Shown one piece after another: positions 1-7,418 of a stretch of DNA of 14,652 nt. The notes beneath the pieces were generated by a model. That model was given only the letters and a program-made list of their open reading frames with translations, was not told where the DNA came from and did no database searches. The stretch comes from an uncultured Ellagibacter sp. (lineage in GTDB: Bacteria; Actinomycetota; Coriobacteriia; Coriobacteriales; Eggerthellaceae). The stretch's first letter is position 1. Every line of letters begins with the position of its first letter. The stretch lies in NCBI GenBank assembly GCA_934661105.1, contig CAKUIV010000039.1:1-14652 (forward strand). The letters are read 5' to 3'. Both the position numbers and the translations under genes were made by a program.

Positions 1-141
1 GGCGACAAAATCGTCGTCACGAAGATGGGCGATGGCCACTGCAAGTACACGCCGCAGGAAGCGCTCGACGAGATCGCGAAGGTCCGCGCTGAAGAAGCGG
101 CCGAAAAGGCAGCCAAGGCGAAGGAACCCGAAACGAAATAG
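1..141 (+). CDS. 3' end of unidentified protein (partial, C-terminal 46 residues)
   Basis: The reading frame is open from the first base of the window and ends at TAG 139-141, giving the last 46 residues of a protein whose N-terminus lies outside the window. The visible part begins GDKIVVTKMGDGHCKYTPQE and ends in a charged, Ala/Lys/Glu-rich helical tail (roughly residues 27-46), which looks like a low-complexity C-terminal extension. There is no membrane segment or recognisable catalytic motif in this fragment. A strong intrinsic terminator 42 bases downstream supports this being the real end of a plus-strand transcription unit. I do not recognise the family and assign no function. Confidence 0.7.
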   Translation, partial: GDKIVVTKMGDGHCKYTPQEALDEIAKVRAEEAAEKAAKAKEPETK

Positions 142-183
142 GCTTCCGGCTGCGTTGCCCAAATACGCGCCTGGTATCTTGCC

Positions 184-222
184 AAGGGGGGCTTCGAAAC
201 GGTTCGAAGCCCCCCTTGTTTT
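184..222 (+). terminator. Rho-independent terminator of the gene ending at 141
   Basis: A perfect 15-bp inverted repeat (184-198 with 203-217; left arm AAGGGGGGCTTCGAA) closes a 4-base ACGG loop and is followed by GTTTT. The very stable GC-rich stem plus T-run just downstream of a stop codon is a standard intrinsic terminator. Because the arms start with AA and end with TT it could also work weakly in the opposite direction. Confidence 0.9.
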
Positions 223-240
223 GCCAGCAGGCTATGTTGT

Positions 241-395
241 CCAATCAAAGGATAATCAAAGTGCGAGGGCATCGTGGTACTCGAGGATTAAGCGAAATGT
301 ATGTACGCCAATGAACTGGTGTTTTGCAGCGTGTTGAAAAAGCCCCGAACGTAGTTTTGCCCAAAGCCCTCGCACTTCGATTATCCTTTGATTGG
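241..395. repeat. 155-bp element bounded by 30-bp inverted repeats (MITE-like)
   Basis: Positions 241-270 and 366-395 are reverse complements over 30 bp with a single mismatch (258 versus 378). The left arm starts CCAATCAAAGG and ends GTGCGAGGGC. Each arm carries two AATCAAAG-like octamers 11 bp apart (243-250 and 254-261 on the left). The 95 bp between the arms has no convincing coding potential and is lower in GC than the flanking genes. The layout (terminal inverted repeats, short non-coding core, intergenic position between convergent genes) resembles a non-autonomous MITE or the remnant of an insertion sequence. No clear target-site duplication is visible at either edge; both outer flanks contain a CAGG/CCTG tetramer about 10 bp outside the arms. 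The family is unknown. The following stretch 396-502 shows nothing I can name, including no obvious terminator for the minus-strand kinase gene. Confidence 0.6.
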
Positions 396-502
396 ATAGC
401 AACCTGAGCCGCATCCAGACGGCCCGGATCGCGTCAAAGGTGCCCATAATGTTTCCGACTCTGTGTCCCTCTCACCCGAATCGCCCTTCGAAACGTCTCA
501 GC

Positions 503-1993
503 TTATTCGGGAAGCGTCATCTTGACGACGAACCCGCTGCTGTCCGACGAGAACGCGAACGCGCCTCCGTGGGCGCGGCAGATGCGGTCGACCAGCACCA
601 GCCCAAGCCCATGTTCCTCGCCGTATGCGGCGGCAACGGTGCCGGCTTTTTGCGCATGCGCGATGCGCTCTCGCAAGGCGGCGATGCGCTCGGCCGCAGC
701 GCCGTGTCCGTCGTCGGCGACACAGATGGAGAACCGCTTTCCCGCGCCTTCTGACGCGTCGACGAACAGGCTCACGGCGACGGGGCATCCCTGCTCGTTG
801 TGCGTGCGCGCGTTCGCAAGCAGGTTGTCGATCGCACGCCGAATCATGCGGGCGTCGCCCTCGATGGCGCTGTTTGCGGCTTCGGGAGCGATATCGCAGG
901 TGAGGGGGAATTTCTCGTCGAATTCGGCGTTTACGTGATCGGCGCATGCTTCGCGAGCGAGTCGCGCAAGCTCCACGCGCCCCATCTCCTTTGGCCGGGC
1001 GTCGTAGTCAAGCTGGGCGGCGGTGTTAAGGTCGCTTACCAAATCGCCGATCCTCATGCCCTGATTGCGGATGGTCTCGGCCTGTTCGCGCACGTCGCGG
1101 GGCACGTCGTCGCGCATGGCGATGACATCCGCGAACCCGACGACCATCGACAACGGTGTACGGATGTCGTGAGACACGCCGCGTATCCACATGCTGCGCG
1201 CCTCGTCTTTCTTCTCGATTAGCTGCGACACTTCGGTTATGCGATCGCCCACTTCCGCCAGGTCGCCTTTGAGCTGCAGCGAGGCGGAGCGCCCCTGCGA
1301 CAGCTCGTCAAGCGCGCGCGTCACCGGCTCGACCGCTCGTTGTGTTCGACGTTTCGCCACGGCGTAGAGCAGGAACAGAGCAAGCGCATCGACGAGGAAG
1401 ATGACGAGGGCGTAGAGGGGGACTGCGAAAAGCGTGTTTTCGGGCAGGTTCATCGTCATGCGCCAGTACGATCCTTGGGGATACCCCGTCACGAACATGC
1501 CGTCATCGCGCGTCCAGAAATAGATGGGGTAGCCGTCGAAGCTGTCGTAATGGCCGGCCATGGCGAGGTCGATTGCGGAAAACGAGACGGGGAAACCCTC
1601 GGGCAGGTGGTACGACCACGCGACGGACCCGTTGTCGGTTACGAGTGCGGCCCATGCGGCCCCGCTCTCGTCAAGCGCCGTCGCCCCTGCGTCGTCGAGC
1701 ACGTAGTTCCCCGCGTCGTCTTGGGCAAGATAGCTGCTTGCGGCGATGGTGGCGCTGTGCGGCTTCGCATAGTCGTCGCCAACGCCGTTTTCGTTCAAGA
1801 CGAACAGGGAAACGAGCACGAAGTCGATCATTGTGATCAGAAACGCCACGACGGCGAACAGCACGACCTGGCGTGACAGAAAGCTCGCGAACCCGACGGG
1901 TTTACGGCGTACGCGGGCGCCGCCCGCGGCAGGAGGGCGGCGAGGCGGTTCGGCGCGCTTTTCGCGGAAGCTGGTCCTGTTCGTCGCCGCCAT
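503..1993 (-). CDS. Two-component sensor histidine kinase (HisKA type), partner of the OmpR-type regulator upstream
   Basis: A 496-residue membrane sensor kinase. After a basic cytoplasmic N-terminus there is a first TM segment (about residues 41-66), an extracytoplasmic sensor region of about 120 residues (67-187), a second TM (about 188-213), a short linker, and the kinase core. The phosphoacceptor helix contains GVSHDIRTPL with His275 and the HDxxT phosphatase motif. The N box is DNLLANARTH (389-398), the G1 box VADDGHG (425-431) and the G2 box HGLGLVLVD (461-469), so all catalytic elements are present. The start ATG (1993) lies one base after the regulator stop codon and is preceded by GAGGAAAT, so the two genes are co-translated from one minus-strand operon. 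The sizeable extracytoplasmic domain differs from BceS-type intramembrane kinases, which almost lack one, so it may detect its ligand directly. Ligand unknown. Confidence 0.9.
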   Translation of the reverse strand: MAATNRTSFREKRAEPPRRPPAAGGARVRRKPVGFASFLSRQVVLFAVVAFLITMIDFVLVSLFVLNENGVGDDYAKPHSATIAASSYLAQDDAGNYVLDDAGATALDESGAAWAALVTDNGSVAWSYHLPEGFPVSFSAIDLAMAGHYDSFDGYPIYFWTRDDGMFVTGYPQGSYWRMTMNLPENTLFAVPLYALVIFLVDALALFLLYAVAKRRTQRAVEPVTRALDELSQGRSASLQLKGDLAEVGDRITEVSQLIEKKDEARSMWIRGVSHDIRTPLSMVVGFADVIAMRDDVPRDVREQAETIRNQGMRIGDLVSDLNTAAQLDYDARPKEMGRVELARLAREACADHVNAEFDEKFPLTCDIAPEAANSAIEGDARMIRRAIDNLLANARTHNEQGCPVAVSLFVDASEGAGKRFSICVADDGHGAAAERIAALRERIAHAQKAGTVAAAYGEEHGLGLVLVDRICRAHGGAFAFSSDSSGFVVKMTLPE

Positions 1994-1994
1994 C

Positions 1995-2759
1995 TTATTT
2001 CCTCACGATAAGCTTGTACCCGAGCCCGCGCACGGTGACGAGCGATTCGGGGTGTGACGGGTCGGCTTCGATCTTCTCGCGCAGACGACGCACATGCGCC
2101 ATGAGGGAGTTCTCGTAGGCAAACGATGTGCCCCAGCACTCTTCGCAGATCGCGTCGATGGTGACGATGCGCCCGGCGTTGCGTGCGAGCACGCTCAGGA
2201 TCTCGTGCTCCTTGGCAGTGAGCTGCGCGTTCGTCCCGTCCTCGCGCGTGACCTCGGCGTTCGCCAAATCGACCGTCGCATGGGAGAGCGTGAGCTCGGC
2301 GTCGTCGTCGGCATAGCAGCGTCTGAGCACTGCGGCAATGCGCAGAACCAGCTCTTGCGGCAAAAACGGTTTCGCGATGTAGTCGTCGGCGCCGAGCGAG
2401 AGCCCGCCCACTCGATCGAGCGGCTCGTCGCGGGCGGTCAGGAAGATCGCCGGCGTTTTCCGATGCTCGGGCATTTCCCGCAAGCGCCCGAGCAGTTGGA
2501 AGCCGTCCATTCCCGGCATCGTCACGTCGAGGATGAAAAGATTCGCGCCGTTATCGCCGCCGCCCTGCGGTCCAGCCGCGCCTTTCTTGGCAAGCGCTTC
2601 CAGGGCCTCTTCGGCCGACTGCGCCACCTCGATCTCGCGAAAGCCCGCTCCTGCAAGGATCGACGACACCATGTCGCCGAGTTCCTTCTCGTCGTCGACC
2701 ACCAAGATGCGCTTGCCGCGCAGGTTTTCCTCGACCAAGCCGTATCCCATCGTTGCCAT
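1995..2759 (-). CDS. OmpR/PhoB-family response regulator
   Basis: A 254-residue protein with an N-terminal receiver domain (about 16-140) and a C-terminal winged-helix DNA-binding domain (about 155-254, with the ENSLMAHVRRLREKIE recognition helix and the RGLGYKL wing). Receiver signature residues are present: acidic pair D22/D23, phosphoacceptor D78, T108 and K130. A Gly/Ala/Asn-rich stretch at about residues 59-72 lengthens the loop before the phosphorylation-site strand. I chose the ATG at 2759 because AAAGGG lies a few bases upstream and the product then has normal family length; the open frame continues to 2882 but that adds 41 residues unlike the family. It is the first gene of a minus-strand operon with the kinase and diverges from the ABC transporter, its probable target. 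Confidence 0.9.
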   Translation of the reverse strand: MATMGYGLVEENLRGKRILVVDDEKELGDMVSSILAGAGFREIEVAQSAEEALEALAKKGAAGPQGGGDNGANLFILDVTMPGMDGFQLLGRLREMPEHRKTPAIFLTARDEPLDRVGGLSLGADDYIAKPFLPQELVLRIAAVLRRCYADDDAELTLSHATVDLANAEVTREDGTNAQLTAKEHEILSVLARNAGRIVTIDAICEECWGTSFAYENSLMAHVRRLREKIEADPSHPESLVTVRGLGYKLIVRK

Positions 2760-2828
2760 AAGTGCCCTTTCTCTCGCACCTGAAGTATCGCACAGCTTTT
2801 CCCGCCGTCGCTTGCCCGGCGGGTCGCT

Positions 2829-2882
2829 GTAAGGCAGCCGCAAGGTTTCGGCAAGCGCTGCGAAAGGGGCGCCTTCTAGCAT
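2829..2882 (+). promoter_or_regulatory. Putative response-regulator binding repeats and promoter of the ABC transporter operon
   Basis: Three related hexamers occur at exact 11-bp steps: GTAAGG (2829-2834), GCAAGG (2840-2845) and GCAAGC (2851-2856). OmpR/PhoB-family regulators typically bind direct repeats with 11-bp periodicity overlapping or replacing the -35 box. The last repeat ends 20 bp before TAGCAT (2877-2882), a usable -10 box with no good -35 hexamer, which fits an activator-dependent promoter. The implied start near 2889 leaves a leader of about 34 nt with the ribosome-binding site at 2911. The repeats are short and degenerate, so this is inference. A weak minus-strand promoter (TTGCCG 2849-2854, TACAGC 2826-2831, 17 bp apart) overlaps them and could allow autoregulation. 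Confidence 0.4.
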
Positions 2883-2922
2883 TGATGGGGCAGAAACACG
2901 ACAAAGCGAGAAGGAGAACCTT

Positions 2923-3837
2923 ATGTATGAGAGCTACTCGGCAAGCGCCGCCGCTCGCGCTCGTTCGGCCGCCGGTACCCGGCCGGTCGTTGAGGTGCGC
3001 GACCTTTCGAAATGTTACGGGAATATGCGCGGCAAGGGGGCGGCGGGCAATGTCACCCATGCCCTGTCGCACGTGAGCTTCACCGTGTCGCCTGGCGAAT
3101 TCGTCGGCATCATGGGGCCTTCCGGATCGGGCAAGTCAACGCTGTTGAACTGCCTGGCCACGCTCGACGCGCCCACGACGGGGACGGTTGCCGTGGGCGG
3201 CAGGAGCGTGGCCGGCCTGCGCGGGCGCGACCTTGCGCGCTTTCGTCGCGAGGAGCTGGGCTTCGTGTTTCAGGACGCGAACCTGCTCGACATGCTTACG
3301 GCCTACGAGAACATCGCGCTTGCGCTCACCATCAGGCGCGTCGGCGCGCGCGAGATCGATGAGCGGGTGCGCCGAATCGCGGGCGTGCTTGGGATCGGCG
3401 GCGTGCTCGACCAGTACCCCTACCAGCTTTCCGGCGGGCAGTGCCAGCGCGTGGCCGCGGCCCGTGCCACGGTCGGCCGCCCGAGCCTTATCCTCGCCGA
3501 CGAGCCAACCGGAGCGCTCGACTCGAAATCAGCTCGCGATTTGCTTGAATCGTTCGAGCGTCTGAACCACCTGGGCGCCACGATCTTCATGGTCACCCAC
3601 GATGCGGCTGCAGCGAGCTTCTGCTCGCGGATCATCGCGATCAAGGACGGCGAGTTCGCGGGCGAGCTTTCCCGCGGCGCCTGCGACCGCCCGACGTTCT
3701 ACGAACGCATTATCGCCCGGATGGCAAGCGGGTGGGAAGCCGTCGCCTCTCCCGAAGGCGCCCCCGCCGTACAAACCGCGTCCGCGTCCGCGTTCGCCGT
3801 CCCGGGGTCGCGAGGGGGTACTCGCCATGACGCTTAA
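2923..3837 (+). CDS. ABC transporter ATP-binding protein (MacB/BceA-like)
   Basis: A 304-residue ATPase subunit that drives the permease encoded directly downstream. All motifs are intact: Walker A GPSGSGKST (65-73), Q-loop Q117, signature LSGGQ (169-173), Walker B LILADEPTG (189-197, catalytic E194) and switch His226. The ABC domain spans about residues 22-250, preceded by a 20-residue Ala-rich leader and followed by about 50 residues ending in an Ala/Pro/Ser-rich tail unusual for the family. The ATG at 2923 has an excellent AAGGAG six bases upstream. The 3' end overlaps the permease start by 11 bp, implying translational coupling. The family typically exports or extracts peptides, antibiotics or lipids in concert with FtsX-type permeases and is usually induced by a neighbouring two-component system, as here. 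Confidence 0.92.
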   Translation: MYESYSASAAARARSAAGTRPVVEVRDLSKCYGNMRGKGAAGNVTHALSHVSFTVSPGEFVGIMGPSGSGKSTLLNCLATLDAPTTGTVAVGGRSVAGLRGRDLARFRREELGFVFQDANLLDMLTAYENIALALTIRRVGAREIDERVRRIAGVLGIGGVLDQYPYQLSGGQCQRVAAARATVGRPSLILADEPTGALDSKSARDLLESFERLNHLGATIFMVTHDAAAASFCSRIIAIKDGEFAGELSRGACDRPTFYERIIARMASGWEAVASPEGAPAVQTASASAFAVPGSRGGTRHDA

Positions 3838-5941
3838 GATCGCCTGGGGAAACGTCCGCAAGTCGTTCGGTGATTTCGGCATCTACTTCGTCACCGTCGT
3901 GCTCGGCGTGGCGGTGTTCTACGCGTTCAACTCCATGAGCGCGCAGCAAGGGGTGCTCGCGCTTTCGGAGCAGCAGAGCAGCATCCTCGATCTTCTCGGC
4001 GCCGTTATCGGGGGCGTGTCGGTGTTCATCGCCGTGCTGCTCGTGTTCCTCGTGGTTTACGCGAACCGTTTCCTCATCCGTCGCCGCAAGAAGGAATTCG
4101 GGCTGTATCTTGCGCTCGGCATGGGCGCGCCCGACGTTGTGCGCATCGTGCTCGCCGAGTCGGCGATCGTCGGCGTGTCCTCGCTCGTCGTGGGGCTCGC
4201 GCTCGGCATCGGGTTCTCGCAAGTGCTTCTGTTGGCAACGTCGTCGCTGTTCAGCGCCGAGGTTGCCAACACGACGGGCATTGCGTTTTTGTTCTCGCCC
4301 GATGCGTTCGCGAAGGCCGTCGCCGTGTTCGCGGCCGTCTTCGTGCTGGCCGCCATCGTGAACTCCCATACGGTCGCCCACGCGAAGCTCGTCGACCTCT
4401 TGCGGGCCGACCGTACAGTCGAGTCTATGAAGCTGCGAAGCCTTCCCCTGTCGTTCGCGCTGTTCATCGTGTCGCTCGTCGTTATCGGTGCGGCGTACAA
4501 GCTGCTTGCCGATGACGGCCTTACGGGCCCCACACCCGAATTCGCCGCTTCGACCGTGCTCGTCGTCGCGGGCACGGCGCTGTTCTTCTACTCGCTGTCT
4601 GGGTTTCTTTTGCGCGCGATGCAGTCCGTCCGCCCGCTCTACCTGCGCGGGCTCAACATGTTCACGCTGCGTCAGCTGAATGCGCGCGTGAACACGGCGT
4701 TCGCCACGCTCACCGTGGTGTGCCTCGTGCTGTTCCTCGCCATCACGAGCGTGTGCACCGGCCTTGGCCTGCGCGATGCGACCGAAGACGCCCTCGCGAA
4801 GGGCACGTCCTATAGCGCCACGGCCTCGACGACGATCGCCATCGTCGGTCAAGGCGGCGAGACGCATCGGCTCGCCTACCTCGACCCCTACGCCGACTTC
4901 ATGGAAAGCGTCGGCTACGACATGCGCGAGGGCCTGACGAAGAGCATGCGCGATGTCGACGCGGGCGATTTCGACGCACTCGTGGCGGCATCGGCGCAGC
5001 TCGACAGCCTCTACGATACGCAGGACCTCGTCACCTATGGCGCCATCGAGGAGTCGTCCGGCGTCAGGCTTGCGGACGCAGTGCCTTCCGGCCTCATGAA
5101 CCCGGGGTATGAGGACGCGCCCCTTCCTTTCATGCGGCTTTCCCAGGTGAACGCCGCGCTCGAACTTGCGGGAAAGGCTCCGATCGACCTTGGCGAAGGC
5201 GAATGCGCCGTCCTTACCGACATGGACGCGTTCCGCCCCTTTTGGGACGGCGTGGCCCGATCGGGCGCGCGGGTGAGCGTCGGCGGGAAGGATCTGGCCA
5301 TCGCCTCCGCGCGCTTCGACTGCGTTGAAACGACGACCTACCAGTGCAACACGGGTGCGCTCGTATTGCGCGACGAGGACGTTCCCGCTGATTGCGTGCT
5401 CGGCGCGATGAAACTCGACATGCGATGCGCGAGCGAGGCCGACGAGGCGGCGCTTTCGAAGGCGCTCGGCGCTGTGTCGGAAAACACCGAAAGCGACGCG
5501 TGGCCCCTTTGCTACGGGATGTTCCTCACGCGAACCGACTGCCAGGAGCAGAGCATCGGGGTGAGCGTGCTCGTGGGCTATCTTGCCATCTACCTCGGGT
5601 TCGTGCTCGTCATCGCCTGCGCTGCCATTCTCGCCATCCAGCAGCTCTCCGACGCGTCCGACAACGCGCGCCGCTACGGGCTTCTGCGCAAGCTCGGCGC
5701 GGATGGGGGCATGGTGAACCGCGCGCTCTTCGTGCAGGTGCTCGTGTATTTCCTGTTCCCGCTCGTGCTCGCGGTGGCGCATTCGGCCTGCGCCATCTCG
5801 GTCGTGTCGCAGACGATCAAGGCGTTCGGGCGCTTCGATATCGCGAGCGTGTCTTTGACCGTCGCGGGTGCGTTCGCCCTTGTGTACGGGGCGTACTTCC
5901 TCGTCACGTTCTTCACGGCGAAGCGGCTTATCCGCGCCTAG
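3827..5941 (+). CDS. FtsX/BceB-type ABC transporter permease, 10 TM with a large extracytoplasmic domain
   Basis: The 704-residue protein has seven predicted TM segments in its first half (about 17-37, 58-80, 106-135, 162-180, 207-225, 239-262 and 290-312), a roughly 260-residue extracytoplasmic domain (about 315-577), and three C-terminal TMs (about 578-605, 636-660, 675-697). This 7+3 layout with one large loop is the BceB plan. Two related FtsX coupling segments are visible: KEFGLYLALGMGAPDV near residue 89 and RRYGLLRKLGADGGMV near 616. The start ATG at 3827 overlaps the ATPase gene by 11 bp. The frame stays open 75 codons further upstream, but that part is only the ATPase gene read in another frame (Arg/Pro/Ser-rich) and was not used. 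Probable role: antimicrobial peptide or cell-wall antibiotic detoxification; substrate unknown. Confidence 0.9.
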   Translation: MTLKIAWGNVRKSFGDFGIYFVTVVLGVAVFYAFNSMSAQQGVLALSEQQSSILDLLGAVIGGVSVFIAVLLVFLVVYANRFLIRRRKKEFGLYLALGMGAPDVVRIVLAESAIVGVSSLVVGLALGIGFSQVLLLATSSLFSAEVANTTGIAFLFSPDAFAKAVAVFAAVFVLAAIVNSHTVAHAKLVDLLRADRTVESMKLRSLPLSFALFIVSLVVIGAAYKLLADDGLTGPTPEFAASTVLVVAGTALFFYSLSGFLLRAMQSVRPLYLRGLNMFTLRQLNARVNTAFATLTVVCLVLFLAITSVCTGLGLRDATEDALAKGTSYSATASTTIAIVGQGGETHRLAYLDPYADFMESVGYDMREGLTKSMRDVDAGDFDALVAASAQLDSLYDTQDLVTYGAIEESSGVRLADAVPSGLMNPGYEDAPLPFMRLSQVNAALELAGKAPIDLGEGECAVLTDMDAFRPFWDGVARSGARVSVGGKDLAIASARFDCVETTTYQCNTGALVLRDEDVPADCVLGAMKLDMRCASEADEAALSKALGAVSENTESDAWPLCYGMFLTRTDCQEQSIGVSVLVGYLAIYLGFVLVIACAAILAIQQLSDASDNARRYGLLRKLGADGGMVNRALFVQVLVYFLFPLVLAVAHSACAISVVSQTIKAFGRFDIASVSLTVAGAFALVYGAYFLVTFFTAKRLIRA

Positions 5942-5959
5942 CGTGGGTTTGCAGCCAGC

Positions 5960-6073
5960 GGCGCGGCCCCGCGGGGCCCGTTGCCGGGTCCGCGCCCTGG
6001 CGGTGCGCAATGTCTGCGGCCCCCGGTACCTCTCCGCAATACCCCGTATGGCGTATGGCGCACCGTGCGGGGT
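5960..6073 (+). other. GC-rich structured region after the permease, with hairpins
   Basis: Three overlapping or adjacent inverted repeats follow the permease stop. GGCGCGG (5960-5966) pairs with CCGCGCC (5990-5996). Inside these, GGGCCCG (5974-5980) pairs with CGGGTCC (5985-5991) around TTGC, competing for two bases with the outer stem. Further on, ACCCCGTATGG (6041-6051) pairs with CCGTGCGGGGT (6063-6073), an 11-bp stem with two G-U pairs and an 11-base loop, followed only by TTG. Any of these could slow or terminate transcription between the transporter and the following kinase gene, but none has a proper T-run. I would call this a possible attenuating or terminating region, not a proven terminator. 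Confidence 0.35.
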
Positions 6074-6078
6074 TTGCT

Positions 6079-6084
6079 CATAAT
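6079..6084 (+). promoter_or_regulatory. Possible -10 box immediately upstream of the second kinase gene
   Basis: CATAAT matches the -10 consensus in five of six positions and lies 7 bases before the ATG at 6092. A start site at the usual distance would fall on or next to the start codon, giving a leaderless message. No convincing -35 hexamer lies 16-18 bp upstream and no Shine-Dalgarno sequence precedes the ATG. The case rests on one hexamer. Confidence 0.3.
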
Positions 6085-6091
6085 AAGCGGC

Positions 6092-7414
6092 ATGGGAAAC
6101 GAGACGCTGAACAACCTGTTGGTGCGCAAACGCGAGATGGAGCCCAAGGATTGGGCGATCGACGCGGGCGTTGCCGCGGCCGCGTTCGTGTTCGGTTGCG
6201 TGCAGCTCATGCTGTCGGCGAGCCTTATCCTCCCTGACGAGGCGTTTCGCCGCCTTCTTGGGATCGAGGCGGTGGTGCCGGCGGCGAGCGCGTTTTTCGC
6301 GCTCGCGCTCACCACGCTGCCGCTCGTCGTGCGCAGGAAGATGCCATGGATCGCGTTCGTCTTCGTCTTTGTTTCGTTTCTCGCCTCGCAGTCGACGTTC
6401 CGGGGTTTCTCGCTCGCCATCGTGGGGCCTATGGTGGCGCTTCTCACCATCTCGTACGAATGCTCGCGCGTTGAGGCGGGCGTGGCGCTCGCGGTCTCTG
6501 TTGTGGGACTTGCCATCGCGCCGCAGGGCGGGTCGTCCGCGGCGATGTGGTTTTGGGCCTATGTGCAGAATGCGGTGTTCATGATCGCCGCAGCGACAGG
6601 CGGTTTCGCCCTCCGCGCGCATCGCGAATACGTTCGAGCCATGGAGCAACGGGCTGAAGAGGCCGAACGCACACGCGAAGAGGTTGCCGCCCGTCGCGTT
6701 GAGGAGGAACGCGTGCGCATCGCGCGGGAGGTGCACGACATCACGGCGCACTCGCTCTCCGCGGTGAGCATCCAGCTCGCGGCGGCCGAGCGGCTCATCG
6801 AGCGCGATCCTGCAGCGGCGAAGGAATCGGTTGCGACCGCCCGAAAGACCGCAAAGTCGGCTCTCGGCGAGATTCGTAGCATGATCGGCGTTCTGCGTTC
6901 GGGCGATTCCCCAGCCGAGACGGCGCCGACCGACGGCACCGAGAGGATAGAAGACCTTGCGCGCTTTCTGCGCGAAGCGGGCGTTGACGTCTCGATCGAC
7001 ACCGAAGCGTACGACCGCGCGTCCGTGCCCGTTTACATCGATGTCGCGCTATTCGGCATCGCGCGGGAAGCGACGACGAACATCGTTCGACACGCGCATG
7101 CGAAGCAGGCCCGGATCGAGCTTTCCCTTGCGGAAGGCGTTGCCCGCCTTCGCGTCGAAAACGATGCGGCAGGGATGTCATCCCAGGTCGGAAGTGACAA
7201 TCGGGAAGAGCGTGCCGCTGCGGAAGCGGGGCAAGGTGCTTCTGATTCGGGCGGTCACGGAATCCTGGGGATGAAAGAGCGCGCCCGGCTGCTCGGCGGC
7301 ACGCTCACGGCGATGTCGCGCTCGGACGGCGGTTTCGTCGTGTCGGCGAATATTCCCTGCGTCCCGCGCGGTGAGGGGGCAGGCGGCATAGGCGACGAAG
7401 GAAGGATCGGGTAG
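6092..7414 (+). CDS. NarL-type sensor histidine kinase (HisKA_3), multi-TM
   Basis: A 440-residue kinase with five or six hydrophobic segments in residues about 23-175, almost no extracytoplasmic domain, a coiled-coil connector (about 176-210) and a HisKA_3 core. The phosphoacceptor motif is ERVRIAREVHDITAHSLSAV with His215; the N box is REATTNIVRHAHAKQ (325-339, N330); the G2-like box is GHGILGMKERARLLGG (388-403). The usual acidic/glycine D box is degenerate (VENDAAG, 355-361) and a roughly 25-residue Ala/Glu/Gly-rich ATP-lid insertion follows. I chose ATG 6092; the frame extends upstream to 5981, but that part reads through the hairpin-rich intergenic sequence. ATG 6137 is an alternative. 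The regulator gene starts 4 bases after the stop. The ligand is not evident; membrane-embedded sensing as in LiaS/DesK-like kinases is plausible. Confidence 0.88.
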   Translation: MGNETLNNLLVRKREMEPKDWAIDAGVAAAAFVFGCVQLMLSASLILPDEAFRRLLGIEAVVPAASAFFALALTTLPLVVRRKMPWIAFVFVFVSFLASQSTFRGFSLAIVGPMVALLTISYECSRVEAGVALAVSVVGLAIAPQGGSSAAMWFWAYVQNAVFMIAAATGGFALRAHREYVRAMEQRAEEAERTREEVAARRVEEERVRIAREVHDITAHSLSAVSIQLAAAERLIERDPAAAKESVATARKTAKSALGEIRSMIGVLRSGDSPAETAPTDGTERIEDLARFLREAGVDVSIDTEAYDRASVPVYIDVALFGIAREATTNIVRHAHAKQARIELSLAEGVARLRVENDAAGMSSQVGSDNREERAAAEAGQGASDSGGHGILGMKERARLLGGTLTAMSRSDGGFVVSANIPCVPRGEGAGGIGDEGRIG

Positions 7415-7418
7415 CGCG

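Noticed and set aside
256..447. Small minus-strand gene across the inverted-repeat element
   Set aside because: The frame is only incidental to the repeat arms and core, has no ribosome-binding site I can see, and resembles no protein I know; a decayed transposase fragment cannot be fully excluded.
2760..2882. 41-codon N-terminal extension of the OmpR-type regulator
   Set aside because: It would overlap the divergent promoter region, does not resemble receiver domains, and a good ribosome-binding site precedes ATG 2759.
3710..6751. Very long open frame (1013 codons) on the minus strand opposite the ABC permease and second kinase
   Set aside because: It is Arg/His/Glu-rich low-complexity sequence typical of the antisense of high-GC genes, and it runs across two well-supported plus-strand genes and their intergenic region.
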